A DNA stretch of 64,000 nt from Olsenella intestinalis (GTDB lineage Bacteria; Actinomycetota; Coriobacteriia; Coriobacteriales; Atopobiaceae). The notes beneath the pieces were generated by a model. The model saw only the letters and a program-made list of their open reading frames with translations, made no database searches and had not been told where the DNA came from. Below are positions 19,178-27,755 of the stretch, in pieces. Position 1 is the first letter of the stretch. Each line of letters starts with the position of its first letter. The DNA lies in assembly GCF_023276655.1 (NCBI RefSeq), contig NZ_JALGRK010000001.1, forward strand, positions 1,259,501 to 1,323,500. The letters run 5' to 3'. Made by a program: the position numbers and the translations under genes.

Positions 19178-19283
19178 TCCGGCCCTCGGCAATAGATTGG
19201 GGGATTGCGGCGCCTGGTCCAGCACTCAGCCGGACATGTTTCGATGGGTGCGAGATGTGTTTCGATGAACTTGAAACTCTACG
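19178..19283. repeat. 105-bp direct repeat shared with the IS30 element end
   Basis: From TCCGGCCCTCGGCAA to CTCTACG this segment matches 23432-23536 at about nine bases in ten, in the same orientation. The other copy lies just upstream of the IS30 transposase start, so this is probably a stranded IS30-element end. Confidence 0.75.
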
Positions 19284-19296
19284 TCCGATCATTTGC

Positions 19297-19320
19297 GGTT
19301 GATTTACACCGACGTCAACA
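19297..19320. repeat. Solo IS21-type terminal repeat
   Basis: On the - strand it begins TGTTGACGTCGG and ends TAAATCAACC, matching the intact IS21 terminus at all but two bases. It marks the right end of the decayed element whose istA start is at 19039. Confidence 0.7.
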
Positions 19321-19367
19321 CGTATGACTCAACTTTTCTCTAACATAATGTATAGTGTTCCTCGAAC

Positions 19368-20027
19368 ATGCATTTTTTCCGTGAAATGGAGTGTTGCGTG
19401 CTGGGGTTTAAGCAATTTCTTATTGCAAAAAAAAATCAAATAGAATGGCGGCTGCACAATAGGCACAATGAAACTAGTCTTAGCGCAGACTGCTCTCCTC
19501 GCGTTCAACGAATTGCAGAAGTTGGGGCTCATACATACGGCGTTTTAAAGGTTTACGCAAGTAATAATACGCATAAATTATCTATTGGAAGCTACTGTTC
19601 TATAGGTCCAGGTGTTGCGTTCGTCCTAAACAACGAGCATCAAACTGATAGCGCTTCGACATTCCCATTTAAGGTTAAGCTGCTTGGTCAAAGTTTTCCG
19701 GAATCAGGTTCAAAAGGTGGCATTACTGTCGGTGATGATGTGTGGTTTGGATACGGCGCAACAGTTTTAGATGGTGTTAGTATCGGACAGGGTGCGGTTA
19801 TTGGAGCCGGTGCTTTGGTTACAAAAGATGTTCCTCCGTATGCCATCGTTGTCGGTTTGCCCGCAGAGATCATTCGATATAGATATGATGAACCAGTAGT
19901 AAAGTTGATGGAGCAAGTTGACTGGGCGTTGGTTGACGAAAAGTTTGTACGTGATTACACAGAATTGCTGTACCGCCATCCCCTGACCCAAAATGATGCA
20001 CTTGAGTTGCTTGATAGTATGAAGTGA
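19368..20027 (+). CDS. Hexapeptide-repeat O-acetyltransferase (CatB/XAT-like)
   Basis: 219 aa. The central part has left-handed beta-helix hexapeptides (LSIGSYCSIGPGVAF, ITVGDDVWFGYGATVLDGV, IGQGAVIGAGALVTKDV), NNEH with the likely catalytic histidine, and the PPYAIVVGLPAEIIRYR closing loop common to CatB-type acetyltransferases. It probably acetylates a sugar of the surface glycan. ATG 19368 is used; ATG 19386 is also possible, and neither has a strong ribosome binding site. An A9 run (19427-19435) lies in the early coding region and is a possible slippage site. Strongly AT-rich. Confidence 0.85.
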   Translation: MHFFREMECCVLGFKQFLIAKKNQIEWRLHNRHNETSLSADCSPRVQRIAEVGAHTYGVLKVYASNNTHKLSIGSYCSIGPGVAFVLNNEHQTDSASTFPFKVKLLGQSFPESGSKGGITVGDDVWFGYGATVLDGVSIGQGAVIGAGALVTKDVPPYAIVVGLPAEIIRYRYDEPVVKLMEQVDWALVDEKFVRDYTELLYRHPLTQNDALELLDSMK

Positions 20028-20071
20028 AGAAGGTAATTATTAATGGTGTCTTAATTTGGGTTGTGACGGAA

Positions 20072-20860
20072 ATGTCTAATAGCAAATGTGACAAAATATT
20101 GAATACAAGTATTTATGTCGCTGCACACAAGCCCTTTGATACTCCCTTAGATGAGGCATATAAGCCAATTGAGGTGGGTTCCGCTCTGCGTGAGTGTCAC
20201 ACCGGCTTTATTCGTGACGACACAGGGGACAATATTTCTGAAAAGAATGCTGGTTACTGCGAATTAACGGGGCTGTACTGGCTTTGGAAGAATGATAAAG
20301 AATCTGATATCGTCGGTTTATGCCACTATAGAAGGTTTTTTTCTAACAAGCCACTCTCAAATGCTCCACGATTTTTTCTCGATGCAAATGATGTGACGCA
20401 AATTATGCGAGAGTCGGACATCATTTTGCCGAGAGAGTTCTACTGGCGGAATGACACTGTTCGTACGATCTATGCAAAAGGTGAAGGGCGTGACAAGGAT
20501 CTAATAATCGTTAGAGATATCATTAGACAGCGCTGTGCGTCATTCGTGGATTCATTTGATGCCGTTGTCAATTCCTGTCATGCATCTTATTGCAATCTGT
20601 TTATTGCTCCGAAAATGCTCGCCGACGAATACTGTGAGTGGTTGTTCGACATTTTGTTCGCATTAGAAAATGAAGTAGATACTAGTGGATATTCGGAAGC
20701 CGAGTTGCGCATATTTGGCTATATTTCAGAGATTCTTTTAAACGTATGGGTTCTTCAGATGCATTGTAGGCGTTTTGAGGTGCCGATGGTGCGGCTTGAT
20801 ACTCCACCATTGAAGAAAATAATCCGATATGTTCGAGATGGAAAACGGGCGATGCCCTAA
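20072..20860 (+). CDS. DUF4422-family glycosyltransferase-like protein
   Basis: 262 aa from ATG 20072; a GTG at 20024 overlapping the previous stop would add 16 residues not typical of the family. The protein opens with SIYVAAHKPFDTP and has AGYCELTGLYWLWKN and IVGLCHYRRFFSN, the conserved core of DUF4422 proteins found in capsule and O-antigen clusters and thought to be glycosyltransferases. It has no membrane segment. It follows the acetyltransferase closely and precedes a GT4-like gene, all with the same AT-rich composition. Sugar specificity is unknown. Confidence 0.8.
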   Translation: MSNSKCDKILNTSIYVAAHKPFDTPLDEAYKPIEVGSALRECHTGFIRDDTGDNISEKNAGYCELTGLYWLWKNDKESDIVGLCHYRRFFSNKPLSNAPRFFLDANDVTQIMRESDIILPREFYWRNDTVRTIYAKGEGRDKDLIIVRDIIRQRCASFVDSFDAVVNSCHASYCNLFIAPKMLADEYCEWLFDILFALENEVDTSGYSEAELRIFGYISEILLNVWVLQMHCRRFEVPMVRLDTPPLKKIIRYVRDGKRAMP

Positions 20861-20944
20861 GGAAGAGCTGGTTTTCGAGCGCACCCTCGTTGGTCTACAA
20901 CTTATTAGTTTTTGCAAAAGTGCTGTGTGAACGAAGGATTATTA

Positions 20945-22075
20945 ATGAATATTGCTGTTATATGTGAGGAACAAATCGAATATCTTCCACCCGTTCTCAG
21001 TCTATTAGCCTCACTAAAACGGCTTGATTTAAACGTTACGCTTATTACCAGAGACGATTCCACCGTTAGAAAGATCGGCATTCCGATTGATAACGCAATT
21101 GTTTATGGCCAAAGGCCGAAGCATCGCATTCGACGTAAAATTGATCAATTTAATGCCCGAAGAACTATTCGTGAGGAACTGGACCGGGGTAGAGGCTTTT
21201 ATGATGTTGTTTGGACAACTACTGATATCTCTGCTCGAGAAGCTGGAAAAGCGCTGTATGACTACAAGCATGTCATGCAGCTAATGGAGCTCGTCGAGAG
21301 AGTTCCCCTGTTTTTTGGCAAAGTTCCATTTCGCAACAAGACCGTTGAAGAGACTGCGCGCAGAGCATGGAAAGTAGTCGTGCCAGAGTACAATCGCGCG
21401 TACATGCAGCAAGTTTACTGGTCGCTGCCAAAGGTACCATATGTGTTGCCAAATAAGCCCGCTTATCATTCCTTGGCCGCGGTTCCAAAAAACGAGCGAT
21501 ACAATGAGGCCATGAATACCATTAAGAATGAGCGGCGAAAAATAGTGCTCTATCAAGGTATTTTTACTCATGATAGAGATTTAAGCCCCTTTGCTAAGGC
21601 AATTGAGCGATTGGGCGATGAGTATGTTCTGTATTTGATGGGTCGTACTGACACTCCTGACGCAAAGAATAGTGTTGAAATGCTTGTGCGTGACTTTTCT
21701 GGTGTCACATATCTTGGTTTCATCGAGCCGCCCAATCATCTTGATTTTGCGAAGTATGCTTACATTGGACTTATGCCATATGTTCCATTGCGAAATACTC
21801 GGATGTCCCCTTTTAATGCAATATACTGTGCACCAAACAAGATTTGGGAATACACGCAGTTTGGATTGCCTGTGCTCTCGTCGGATGTTCCTGGCATTCG
21901 GCTGGCTCTAGAAAGTGGCGATTTTGGCTGCGTTGCTGACATCAGTGAAGAAGAATCTATAGCGCGGGCTATAAAATACATTGATTCAAGGCACGATATA
22001 ATGTCATTGAATGCACGCAAATACTACGACAGCATAGATTTTGATGCGATAGTTGCTGACATACTTGAATTATAG
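20945..22075 (+). CDS. Glycosyltransferase, GT-B-like, AT-rich twin of the gene at 30224
   Basis: 376 aa from ATG 20945 with GAAGGA upstream. It starts MNIAVICEEQIEYLPPVLSL and has a C-terminal Rossmann half with KIVLYQGIF, YLMGRTDTPD, VTYLGFIEPP, a PNKIWEYTQFGLPVLSSD donor-site loop and DFGCVADI, which resemble family 4 glycosyltransferases. It is the same length as the gene at 30224-31354 and similar along its whole length, although that copy is GC-rich. It closes the AT-rich block; an IS30 element follows about 40 bp later. Confidence 0.85.
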   Translation: MNIAVICEEQIEYLPPVLSLLASLKRLDLNVTLITRDDSTVRKIGIPIDNAIVYGQRPKHRIRRKIDQFNARRTIREELDRGRGFYDVVWTTTDISAREAGKALYDYKHVMQLMELVERVPLFFGKVPFRNKTVEETARRAWKVVVPEYNRAYMQQVYWSLPKVPYVLPNKPAYHSLAAVPKNERYNEAMNTIKNERRKIVLYQGIFTHDRDLSPFAKAIERLGDEYVLYLMGRTDTPDAKNSVEMLVRDFSGVTYLGFIEPPNHLDFAKYAYIGLMPYVPLRNTRMSPFNAIYCAPNKIWEYTQFGLPVLSSDVPGIRLALESGDFGCVADISEEESIARAIKYIDSRHDIMSLNARKYYDSIDFDAIVADILEL

Positions 22076-22116
22076 GATAGTCGACCGGGGTTCCGAATAC
22101 AGGTTGATGTTTGATC

Positions 22117-23400
22117 TTAGCGCGGCGCCTCACCCCTCTCCGCGCGTGCGCACTCGACGCAGCCAAGCGTCAGGTCGAGCTGCCTCATGCCCAGCTCCTC
22201 GATGCCGAAGGCGTCCATGAGGTCGACGGCCGCGTCCCCGAAGGCGGCCCCCGGCGCCTCGGCCGGGGTCATCCACGCGAGGCTGCCCCTCGACTCGGAG
22301 CTCACCCGGCTCATCACGAGCGCGCAGTCGGCGGGCGTCAGGAGGTCGAAGCGGATGCCGCGGCCCCTCGGCAGCAGCTTGCGGATCTCCACGTGGTTCT
22401 TCTCGCACCCGCCCTTCTGGTCGGACCTCCTGGGCTCGCAGTAGTAGAGGGCGGTCTGCCCGGGCATCTCGCCCAGCGCCCGCGCGATGGCCCCGTCGTC
22501 CGCGAACACGGCGCCGTTGTCGGCCGGCACGCTGCCGAGGGGCAGGGCCATCCCGACGCCGCCCACGGCCTCCCTCACGAGCCCGATCGCGCGCGGGACC
22601 TCGCCGCAGCCGCACGAGGCGAGGGGCAGGGCCAGCTGGAAGCGGCCGGGTCGGTGGAACAGCGTCAGCAGGCAGGCCGAGTCCTCGTCGCAGCCCATCA
22701 CCGTGCCCGTCTCCCAGGCGGCGGCGCAGCGCTCCTCGCCGAGCGCCAGGAAGGCGTCGTGCGACCTGCGCGGGTCGTGGCGCGCCGGCCTCCCGGGCCG
22801 CTTCCGCTTGCGCGGCCTGTAGCCCACCTTGCGCCTCAGCTCCATGTTGGTCATCTCGCCGTAGCCGGCGTCCACCCACCGGTAGACCGTGGAGCGCGAG
22901 ACCCCCAGCTCCTCGCCCCTGAGCGCCGATATCTGCTCCGGGGAGAGGCCGCGCGCGAGGTCGGAGCGTATCACGGAGAGCTTCATGGCCACCGACTCCT
23001 CCGTCTCGTCGATGCCGCGCCTGCTCTCCGAGGCCCCGGCGTCGGCGGCCCGCTGCGCCATCCTCGCGTTGTAGAAGACGTGCGGCCTCCCCGGGCAGCC
23101 GTAGGCCCTGCGCCTCCCGCGGCCGTCGCGGCAGCGGGGCCACGAGCCGAGCCGCTCGCACGCCTCGGCGAGCCCCTCCTCAGGCGCGGGCTCCCCGTGG
23201 CGGGCCCTCGGCGCCGTGACGAAGCGGTGCCGCGCCACCTCGCCCGCCACCGTCGACGGCGCCCTGCCCAGCTCGCGCGCGATCTCGCGGCACGAGGCGC
23301 CTCGGTCGAGCATCCTCTCGATGGTGTTGCGCTCGTGCCTCGTCAGCCTCGAGTACGACCTCTCCGACGGCGGCCTCCCGCTCCCTCTCCTCCTTGCCAT
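22117..23400 (-). CDS. IS30-family transposase
   Basis: 427 aa from ATG 23400 with GGAG upstream. The N-terminus carries the IS30 helix-turn-helix (LTRHERNTIERMLDRGASCREIARELGRAPSTVAGEV). A second HTH region follows (SPEQISALRGEELGVSRSTVYRWV). The DDE core has MGCDEDSACLLTLFHR, SVPADNGAVFAD and the CEPRRSDQKGGCEKNHVEIR block with the catalytic Glu. No frame damage is seen. I could not find matching inverted repeats, so the left end may be missing. GC-rich, unlike the glycan gene before it. Confidence 0.9.
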   Translation of the reverse strand: MARRRGSGRPPSERSYSRLTRHERNTIERMLDRGASCREIARELGRAPSTVAGEVARHRFVTAPRARHGEPAPEEGLAEACERLGSWPRCRDGRGRRRAYGCPGRPHVFYNARMAQRAADAGASESRRGIDETEESVAMKLSVIRSDLARGLSPEQISALRGEELGVSRSTVYRWVDAGYGEMTNMELRRKVGYRPRKRKRPGRPARHDPRRSHDAFLALGEERCAAAWETGTVMGCDEDSACLLTLFHRPGRFQLALPLASCGCGEVPRAIGLVREAVGGVGMALPLGSVPADNGAVFADDGAIARALGEMPGQTALYYCEPRRSDQKGGCEKNHVEIRKLLPRGRGIRFDLLTPADCALVMSRVSSESRGSLAWMTPAEAPGAAFGDAAVDLMDAFGIEELGMRQLDLTLGCVECARAERGEAPR

Positions 23401-23431
23401 TTCCGGCTCCAGTCTCTTCGGGGCCGGCCTT

Positions 23432-23536
23432 TCCGGCCCTCGGCAACAGATTGGGAGTTGTGGCGCCTGGTCCAGCACTCAGCCGGACATGTTTCGATGG
23501 ATGCGGGATGCGTTTCGATGAACTTGAAGCTCTACG
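23432..23536. repeat. IS30 upstream end, duplicated at 19178-19283
   Basis: Segment between the IS30 transposase start and 23536; its near-identical direct copy lies 4.2 kb to the left. The loss of similarity at CTCTACG suggests the element boundary. The following 200 bp hold no gene; a TTGACGTCGGTG string at about 23624 faintly recalls an IS21 tip. Confidence 0.6.
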
Positions 23537-23736
23537 AGTGCCAAGTGCTAGGGATAGGTTTTCTTCGCTGTGCGTCTGGTCCGGATGTTTATTTGCGATA
23601 ATCATTATTTGCGTACCCTACGATTGACGTCGGTGCATGCGATTCAGCGCGAGTTAACCGGTTCTCCTCAGATGCCTGATGATCTGCCTCCATTCCGTTT
23701 GTTCATCCGGTCTGTTTGATGTAATTGGAGTTGGCA

Positions 23737-24759
23737 ATGTCTCGGATACTTCTCATGGCTCCGCCATTTTTTGGTTATCGCCGCAGGGTGAGTGACGAAC
23801 TGGCACGACAGGGTCATCAGGTCGAGTGCATCGATGACAGGCCCAGCGAGGGTGTTGTGTTTAAGTCGCTGGGACGCATCGACTATCGCCTCGTCGATGG
23901 CATGATTGAGGCATACGCCAGGCGCGTGTGCGAGCAAGTTCGAGATGGAGCCTACGACCAGTTCCTGTATATGGGTGGCATGTCGTTCTGCTTCACCAGA
24001 GAGCAGTTCGCCCGCATTCGCAAGGCGGGGGAGGCGCGTGGCACGCGCTTCGTCGCTTACCTCTGGGACGCGCTATCTAACTGCCAGAGATTCGCCGAGT
24101 GTGCGGATCTGTTTGACGAGGTTATGTCCTTTGAGCCAGGGGACTGCGAGTCGGGGGAGATCTCGCTCAGGCCTCTTTTTTATGGCGACGCGTACCAAGG
24201 TCTGTCGGTGGGGAAGGAGGCATCCTTCGATTATGACGCGTGCTTCATCGGAAGCGTGCACCAGCCCAGCAAGTTCGAAGCTGTTTCGTCTATCTGCCAG
24301 TCGCTCAGGGAGAGCGGCCTGAGGGTCTTCACGTATTTCTACATGCCCTCGACGTCCGCCGAGTTGTTGAGGAAGGCGACGAACCCAGCGTATCGCGGCG
24401 TGACGTTCGAGCACGAGTCAATCTCGGCCGAGCAGGTGTCCGACATCTACGCGCGCTCGGTGGCGATCATCGACTCGCCCCAGGCGCACCAGCGCGGACT
24501 TACCATGCGCACGCTCGAGACCCTGGGCGCGAAGAGGAAGCTCATCACTGCGAACGCGGACGTTAGCAACTACGACTTCTACAAGTACGGCAACGTTGCC
24601 GTCTGGGATGAGAGTCGCGGCATTGACGCTGCGTTTTTCTCGGAGCCTTATCAAGAGCTGCCCAAAGAGATATACGATGTTTACTCGATAGCATCGTTTG
24701 TCCGGAGTCTGGTGGGCGAGGGTGAGCCCTATTCTGGATATGAGAAGGGTGGCCGATGA
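23737..24759 (+). CDS. CgeB-like glycosyltransferase
   Basis: 340 aa from ATG 23737 with GGAG upstream. It opens with ILLMAPPFFGYRRRVSDELARQGH, an N-terminal Rossmann-like half. Its second half has YDACFIGSVHQPSKFEAV, SVAIIDSPQAHQRGLTMRTLETLGAKRKLIT and NYDFYKYGNV, the pattern of CgeB/spore-maturation-like and GT1_2 glycosyltransferases in capsule loci. There is no signal peptide. It is the first gene of a tightly packed GC-rich operon; its stop overlaps the epimerase start. Confidence 0.7.
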   Translation: MSRILLMAPPFFGYRRRVSDELARQGHQVECIDDRPSEGVVFKSLGRIDYRLVDGMIEAYARRVCEQVRDGAYDQFLYMGGMSFCFTREQFARIRKAGEARGTRFVAYLWDALSNCQRFAECADLFDEVMSFEPGDCESGEISLRPLFYGDAYQGLSVGKEASFDYDACFIGSVHQPSKFEAVSSICQSLRESGLRVFTYFYMPSTSAELLRKATNPAYRGVTFEHESISAEQVSDIYARSVAIIDSPQAHQRGLTMRTLETLGAKRKLITANADVSNYDFYKYGNVAVWDESRGIDAAFFSEPYQELPKEIYDVYSIASFVRSLVGEGEPYSGYEKGGR

Positions 24760-25595
24760 GGGTCTTGGTAACTGGCGCTGATGGGTATATCGGCAGGGGC
24801 GTGGTTCAGCGACTGCTGGATGACGGGGTCGAGGTGGACGCCTGGGGGCTTCTGCCGTGCGGGCTTTCGCATCCGCTGTTGAGCGAACACGTGGGCGATG
24901 TCTTCGGGCTTGAGCTCGAGGGCGATGACCTGCCCGATGCCGTGCTTCATCTTGCCTGGCGCAACGGCTTCGTGCACAACGACATGTCGCACCTCGAAGA
25001 CCTTCCCAAGCACTATGCGTTCATCAAGCGATGCGTGGAGGCTGGCGTGCACCACGTTGCCGTGATGGGGTCCATGCACGAGGTGGGCTATCACGAGGGT
25101 GCGGTCTGCGACGACACGCCCTGCAGGCCTACGACGCCTTACAGCGTGTCGAAGAATGCGCTGCGCCAGCTCTGCCAGGAGCTGTGTCGCCAGCATGACG
25201 TGACGTTCCAGTGGCTGAGGGGGTTCTACCTCGTCTCGAACGATGGCAGGGGCTCCTCGATCTTCGCGAAGATCGTCCAGGCCGCGGGCGATGGCAAGAC
25301 CGAGTTCCCGTTCACGAGCGGCACGTGCAAGTACGACTTCCTTCCCTATGACCAGTTCTGCACGCAGGTCGTTGCCGCGGTCGAGCAGACGGACGTCGAC
25401 GGGATCATCAATATCTGCTCAGGAGAGACTGTGGCGCTTGGCGAGTACATCGAGGGCTTCATCAAGGAGAACGACCTGGGCATCAGCCTTGCGTATGGGC
25501 GCTATCCCGACCGTCCGTACGACTCGCCTGCCATTTGGGGTGACAACTCCAAGATCCAGGCCATCCTCGCCCGTCGGGAGGGACGCGATGCGTAG
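24756..25595 (+). CDS. NAD-dependent epimerase/dehydratase (extended SDR)
   Basis: 279 aa, start overlapping the previous stop (ATGA). It has a Rossmann glycine motif VTGADGYIG at residues 5-13, LHLAW in place of the usual H(A)A(X)S segment, and the catalytic YxxxK in TPYSVSKNAL. LRGFYLVSNDGRG and INICSGETVALGEYI match the substrate-binding end of nucleotide-sugar SDRs. It probably makes or reduces a nucleotide sugar (RmlD- or GalE-like). The exact reaction is not readable. It is cotranscribed with neighbouring glycosyltransferases. Confidence 0.85.
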   Translation: MRVLVTGADGYIGRGVVQRLLDDGVEVDAWGLLPCGLSHPLLSEHVGDVFGLELEGDDLPDAVLHLAWRNGFVHNDMSHLEDLPKHYAFIKRCVEAGVHHVAVMGSMHEVGYHEGAVCDDTPCRPTTPYSVSKNALRQLCQELCRQHDVTFQWLRGFYLVSNDGRGSSIFAKIVQAAGDGKTEFPFTSGTCKYDFLPYDQFCTQVVAAVEQTDVDGIINICSGETVALGEYIEGFIKENDLGISLAYGRYPDRPYDSPAIWGDNSKIQAILARREGRDA

Positions 25596-26169
25596 CCAGT
25601 ACGGGCTAGGTGAGTTTCTGGGCAACTGCGTCTACCTTGCTTATACGAAGCTGCGCTTTCCTGGGGCACGGCTCGTGCGCCTGCCGTTCTGCCTGAGGGG
25701 TGGCAAGGCGCGCCTGCGCTATGGCCGTGGGCTCACGGTTGGCTACGGCTGCAGGTTCGACCTTGCGGGCGAGGGCGTGGTGCTCGAGATTGGCGAAGGC
25801 TGCAAGATGAACGACCGCGTGCACATCGTGGCGCACGAGTCTGTGCGCATTGGCGACAGCGTGCTTATGGCATCGAACATCTTCATTTCGGATACGAGCC
25901 ACGGCAGCTTCACGGAAGATGCCTCCAGCCCTGACGTCGCGCCGGACGACCGTCCACTGGTGACCAAGCCCACGGCGATTGGCAACAACGTCTGGATTGG
26001 CGAGGGCGTCTGCATCATGCCGGGCGTCGAGGTCGGTGACGGCTGCACGATTGGCGCCAACTCCGTCGTGACGAAGTCCGTCCCCGCAAACACCGTGGTC
26101 GCTGGTGCGCCCGCGCGGGCCATCCGTCGCTGGAGCGAGGAGAGCCGTACGTGGGAGAGGGTGGGATAG
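25588..26169 (+). CDS. Hexapeptide-repeat acetyltransferase (WcaF-like)
   Basis: 193 aa from ATG 25588, overlapping the epimerase by 8 bp, with GGGAGG upstream. Beta-helix hexapeptides run through the middle (VLEIGEGCKMNDRVHIVAHESVRIG), with DTSHGSF carrying the likely catalytic histidine. IGNNVWIGEGVCIMPGV and VTKSVPANTVVAGAPARAIRRW follow. The length and ending are those of colanic-acid-type O-acetyltransferases. It probably decorates the repeat unit with acetyl groups. Confidence 0.85.
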   Translation: MRSQYGLGEFLGNCVYLAYTKLRFPGARLVRLPFCLRGGKARLRYGRGLTVGYGCRFDLAGEGVVLEIGEGCKMNDRVHIVAHESVRIGDSVLMASNIFISDTSHGSFTEDASSPDVAPDDRPLVTKPTAIGNNVWIGEGVCIMPGVEVGDGCTIGANSVVTKSVPANTVVAGAPARAIRRWSEESRTWERVG

Positions 26170-26885
26170 TGCTTCGCACCGCTTCCGTCGCCATGGCGGC
26201 CTACAACGGCGAGAGGTTCATCGCGCAGCAGATCGACTCCGTTCTGGAGCAACTCGGACCCGAGGATGAGCTCGTGGTCTCGTATGACGCGTCGAGCGAC
26301 CGCACGCTCGAGGTCCTCGAGGGCTATGCTGCGCGCGACGAGCGCGTGAGGGTCGTCGAGAACGATCGCCCTGGAGTCGTGGGCAACTTCAACAATGCCA
26401 TCGCCGCATGCGCGAAGGACGTCGTGTTCATCTGTGACCAGGACGACGTGTGGGTTCCCGGCAAGCGCGATGCCGTCATCGCGCGGCTCAACGAGACGGG
26501 GGCCGACCTTCTCATCCATAACGTGGTGCACATCGATGCCGAGGGCGAAGTCATCTCCAGGCCGCTGTTCGAGGAGTATGGCATCAGGCCCGGGCTGCTG
26601 CGCAACTTTGCGGCACCCCGCTACAGCGGGTGCTGCATGGCGTTCCCGCAGGCGTCGAAGCGGCTGATCATGCCCATGCCCGAGGACGTCATCAACTACG
26701 ACCACTGGGTCGGCATGGTGTGCGAGGCCCTGGGCTCCATCACGTTCATGGACGACGTGTACCTGAGGCACCGCCTGCATGGCGACAACGTCACCACGAG
26801 CAGGCGCGCGCTGGGAGTGATCGCGCGCCAGAGGCTCAACCTCCTGAGGGCGCTCGCGAGGAGGCGGAGGGAGCTGAGAAGGTGA
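26169..26885 (+). CDS. GT2 family glycosyltransferase
   Basis: 238 aa from GTG 26169, sharing its first G with the previous stop. SVAMAAYNGERFIAQQIDSVL and SYDASSDRT form the donor site and FICDQDDVWVPGKR the acidic segment; INYDHWVGMV is the later catalytic block. It is shorter than the relative at 14497 but of the same type. Its stop overlaps the next GTG, so translation is coupled. Confidence 0.85.
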   Translation: MLRTASVAMAAYNGERFIAQQIDSVLEQLGPEDELVVSYDASSDRTLEVLEGYAARDERVRVVENDRPGVVGNFNNAIAACAKDVVFICDQDDVWVPGKRDAVIARLNETGADLLIHNVVHIDAEGEVISRPLFEEYGIRPGLLRNFAAPRYSGCCMAFPQASKRLIMPMPEDVINYDHWVGMVCEALGSITFMDDVYLRHRLHGDNVTTSRRALGVIARQRLNLLRALARRRRELRR

Positions 26886-27664
26886 GCATCTCCGTTCTCG
26901 TTGTCGTCTACAACCAGTCGCTCGACGACATCGCCTGCCTGGACGCTGCCCTGGACGCGCCCCAGGTGAGTCAGGTGGTGGTCTGCGACAACAGCACGAT
27001 CGCCAATGACAACGAGGCGCGCGCCGCCGAGCGCGGCGTGACCTTTGTCTCGATGGGCGGAAACAAGGGGTTGCCCGTCGCGTACAACGCGGGCGTCGAG
27101 CGCTGCCGCGGGGATGTGGTCTGCGTGTTCGACGACGACACGGCCGTGGGCGCCGACTACTTCGAGGCGGTCGAGGCCCTGTGGGAGTCTGACGGGGCCT
27201 GGGACATCGCCCTGCCGCTCGTCATGGCGGGGGAGGACGTGCTCTCGCCCAGCACCTTCGACGGACTGAGGTCGAGGCCCTTCTCGGATGCGGGGGAGAT
27301 CGCCGGCGCCCGTGACATCAGCGGGATCAACAGCGGCATGGTCGTGAGGCGCGCGGCGTACTCGAAGGTGCGCTACTGCGAGGACCTGTTCCTGGATTTG
27401 GTGGACCATCGCTTCCTGCAGGACGCGAAGGAAAGCGGTCTGCGTGTCGTCTACCTTGAGGGGCCCGTGCTCCGTCAGTCCTACTCGCTGGAGTCGGACG
27501 ATGCCGACGCGGCGCTTGCGAGGCTGCGCATCTTCAGCCGCGACGCGAGGGCGTTCTATTCCGGGTCGCTTGCGAGGGTCGTGTACTGCCGGGCGATGCT
27601 GCTAGCCAGGAGGGCCAAGCTGGCCGTGAGGTACCGCTCGCCCCGATTCCTGTGGAGTTCCTAG
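26882..27664 (+). CDS. GT2 family glycosyltransferase (rhamnosyltransferase-like)
   Basis: 260 aa from GTG 26882, overlapping the preceding stop. VLVVVYNQSLDDIACL, VVCDNSTIAND, GNKGLPVAYNAGVE and VCVFDDDTAVG are the GT-A motifs, the DDD being the metal site; LFLDLVDHRFLQDAKESG is typical of rhamnosyltransferases. After its stop, 90 bp contain a GC-rich hairpin without a T run, then the polymerase gene. Confidence 0.85.
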   Translation: MSISVLVVVYNQSLDDIACLDAALDAPQVSQVVVCDNSTIANDNEARAAERGVTFVSMGGNKGLPVAYNAGVERCRGDVVCVFDDDTAVGADYFEAVEALWESDGAWDIALPLVMAGEDVLSPSTFDGLRSRPFSDAGEIAGARDISGINSGMVVRRAAYSKVRYCEDLFLDLVDHRFLQDAKESGLRVVYLEGPVLRQSYSLESDDADAALARLRIFSRDARAFYSGSLARVVYCRAMLLARRAKLAVRYRSPRFLWSS

Positions 27665-27755
27665 GAGTCTTGCCGCAGACGGGGGCGCCGCCGCGCGTGA
27701 GTGGCGGCGGTGGTGGGATAGACTGGACTTTGATACCTAAGCGATCGGGAGCGCA

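Noticed and set aside
22076-22116. Left inverted repeat of the IS30 element
   Set aside because: I compared it with the right end by eye and found no convincing match, so the boundary is not called.
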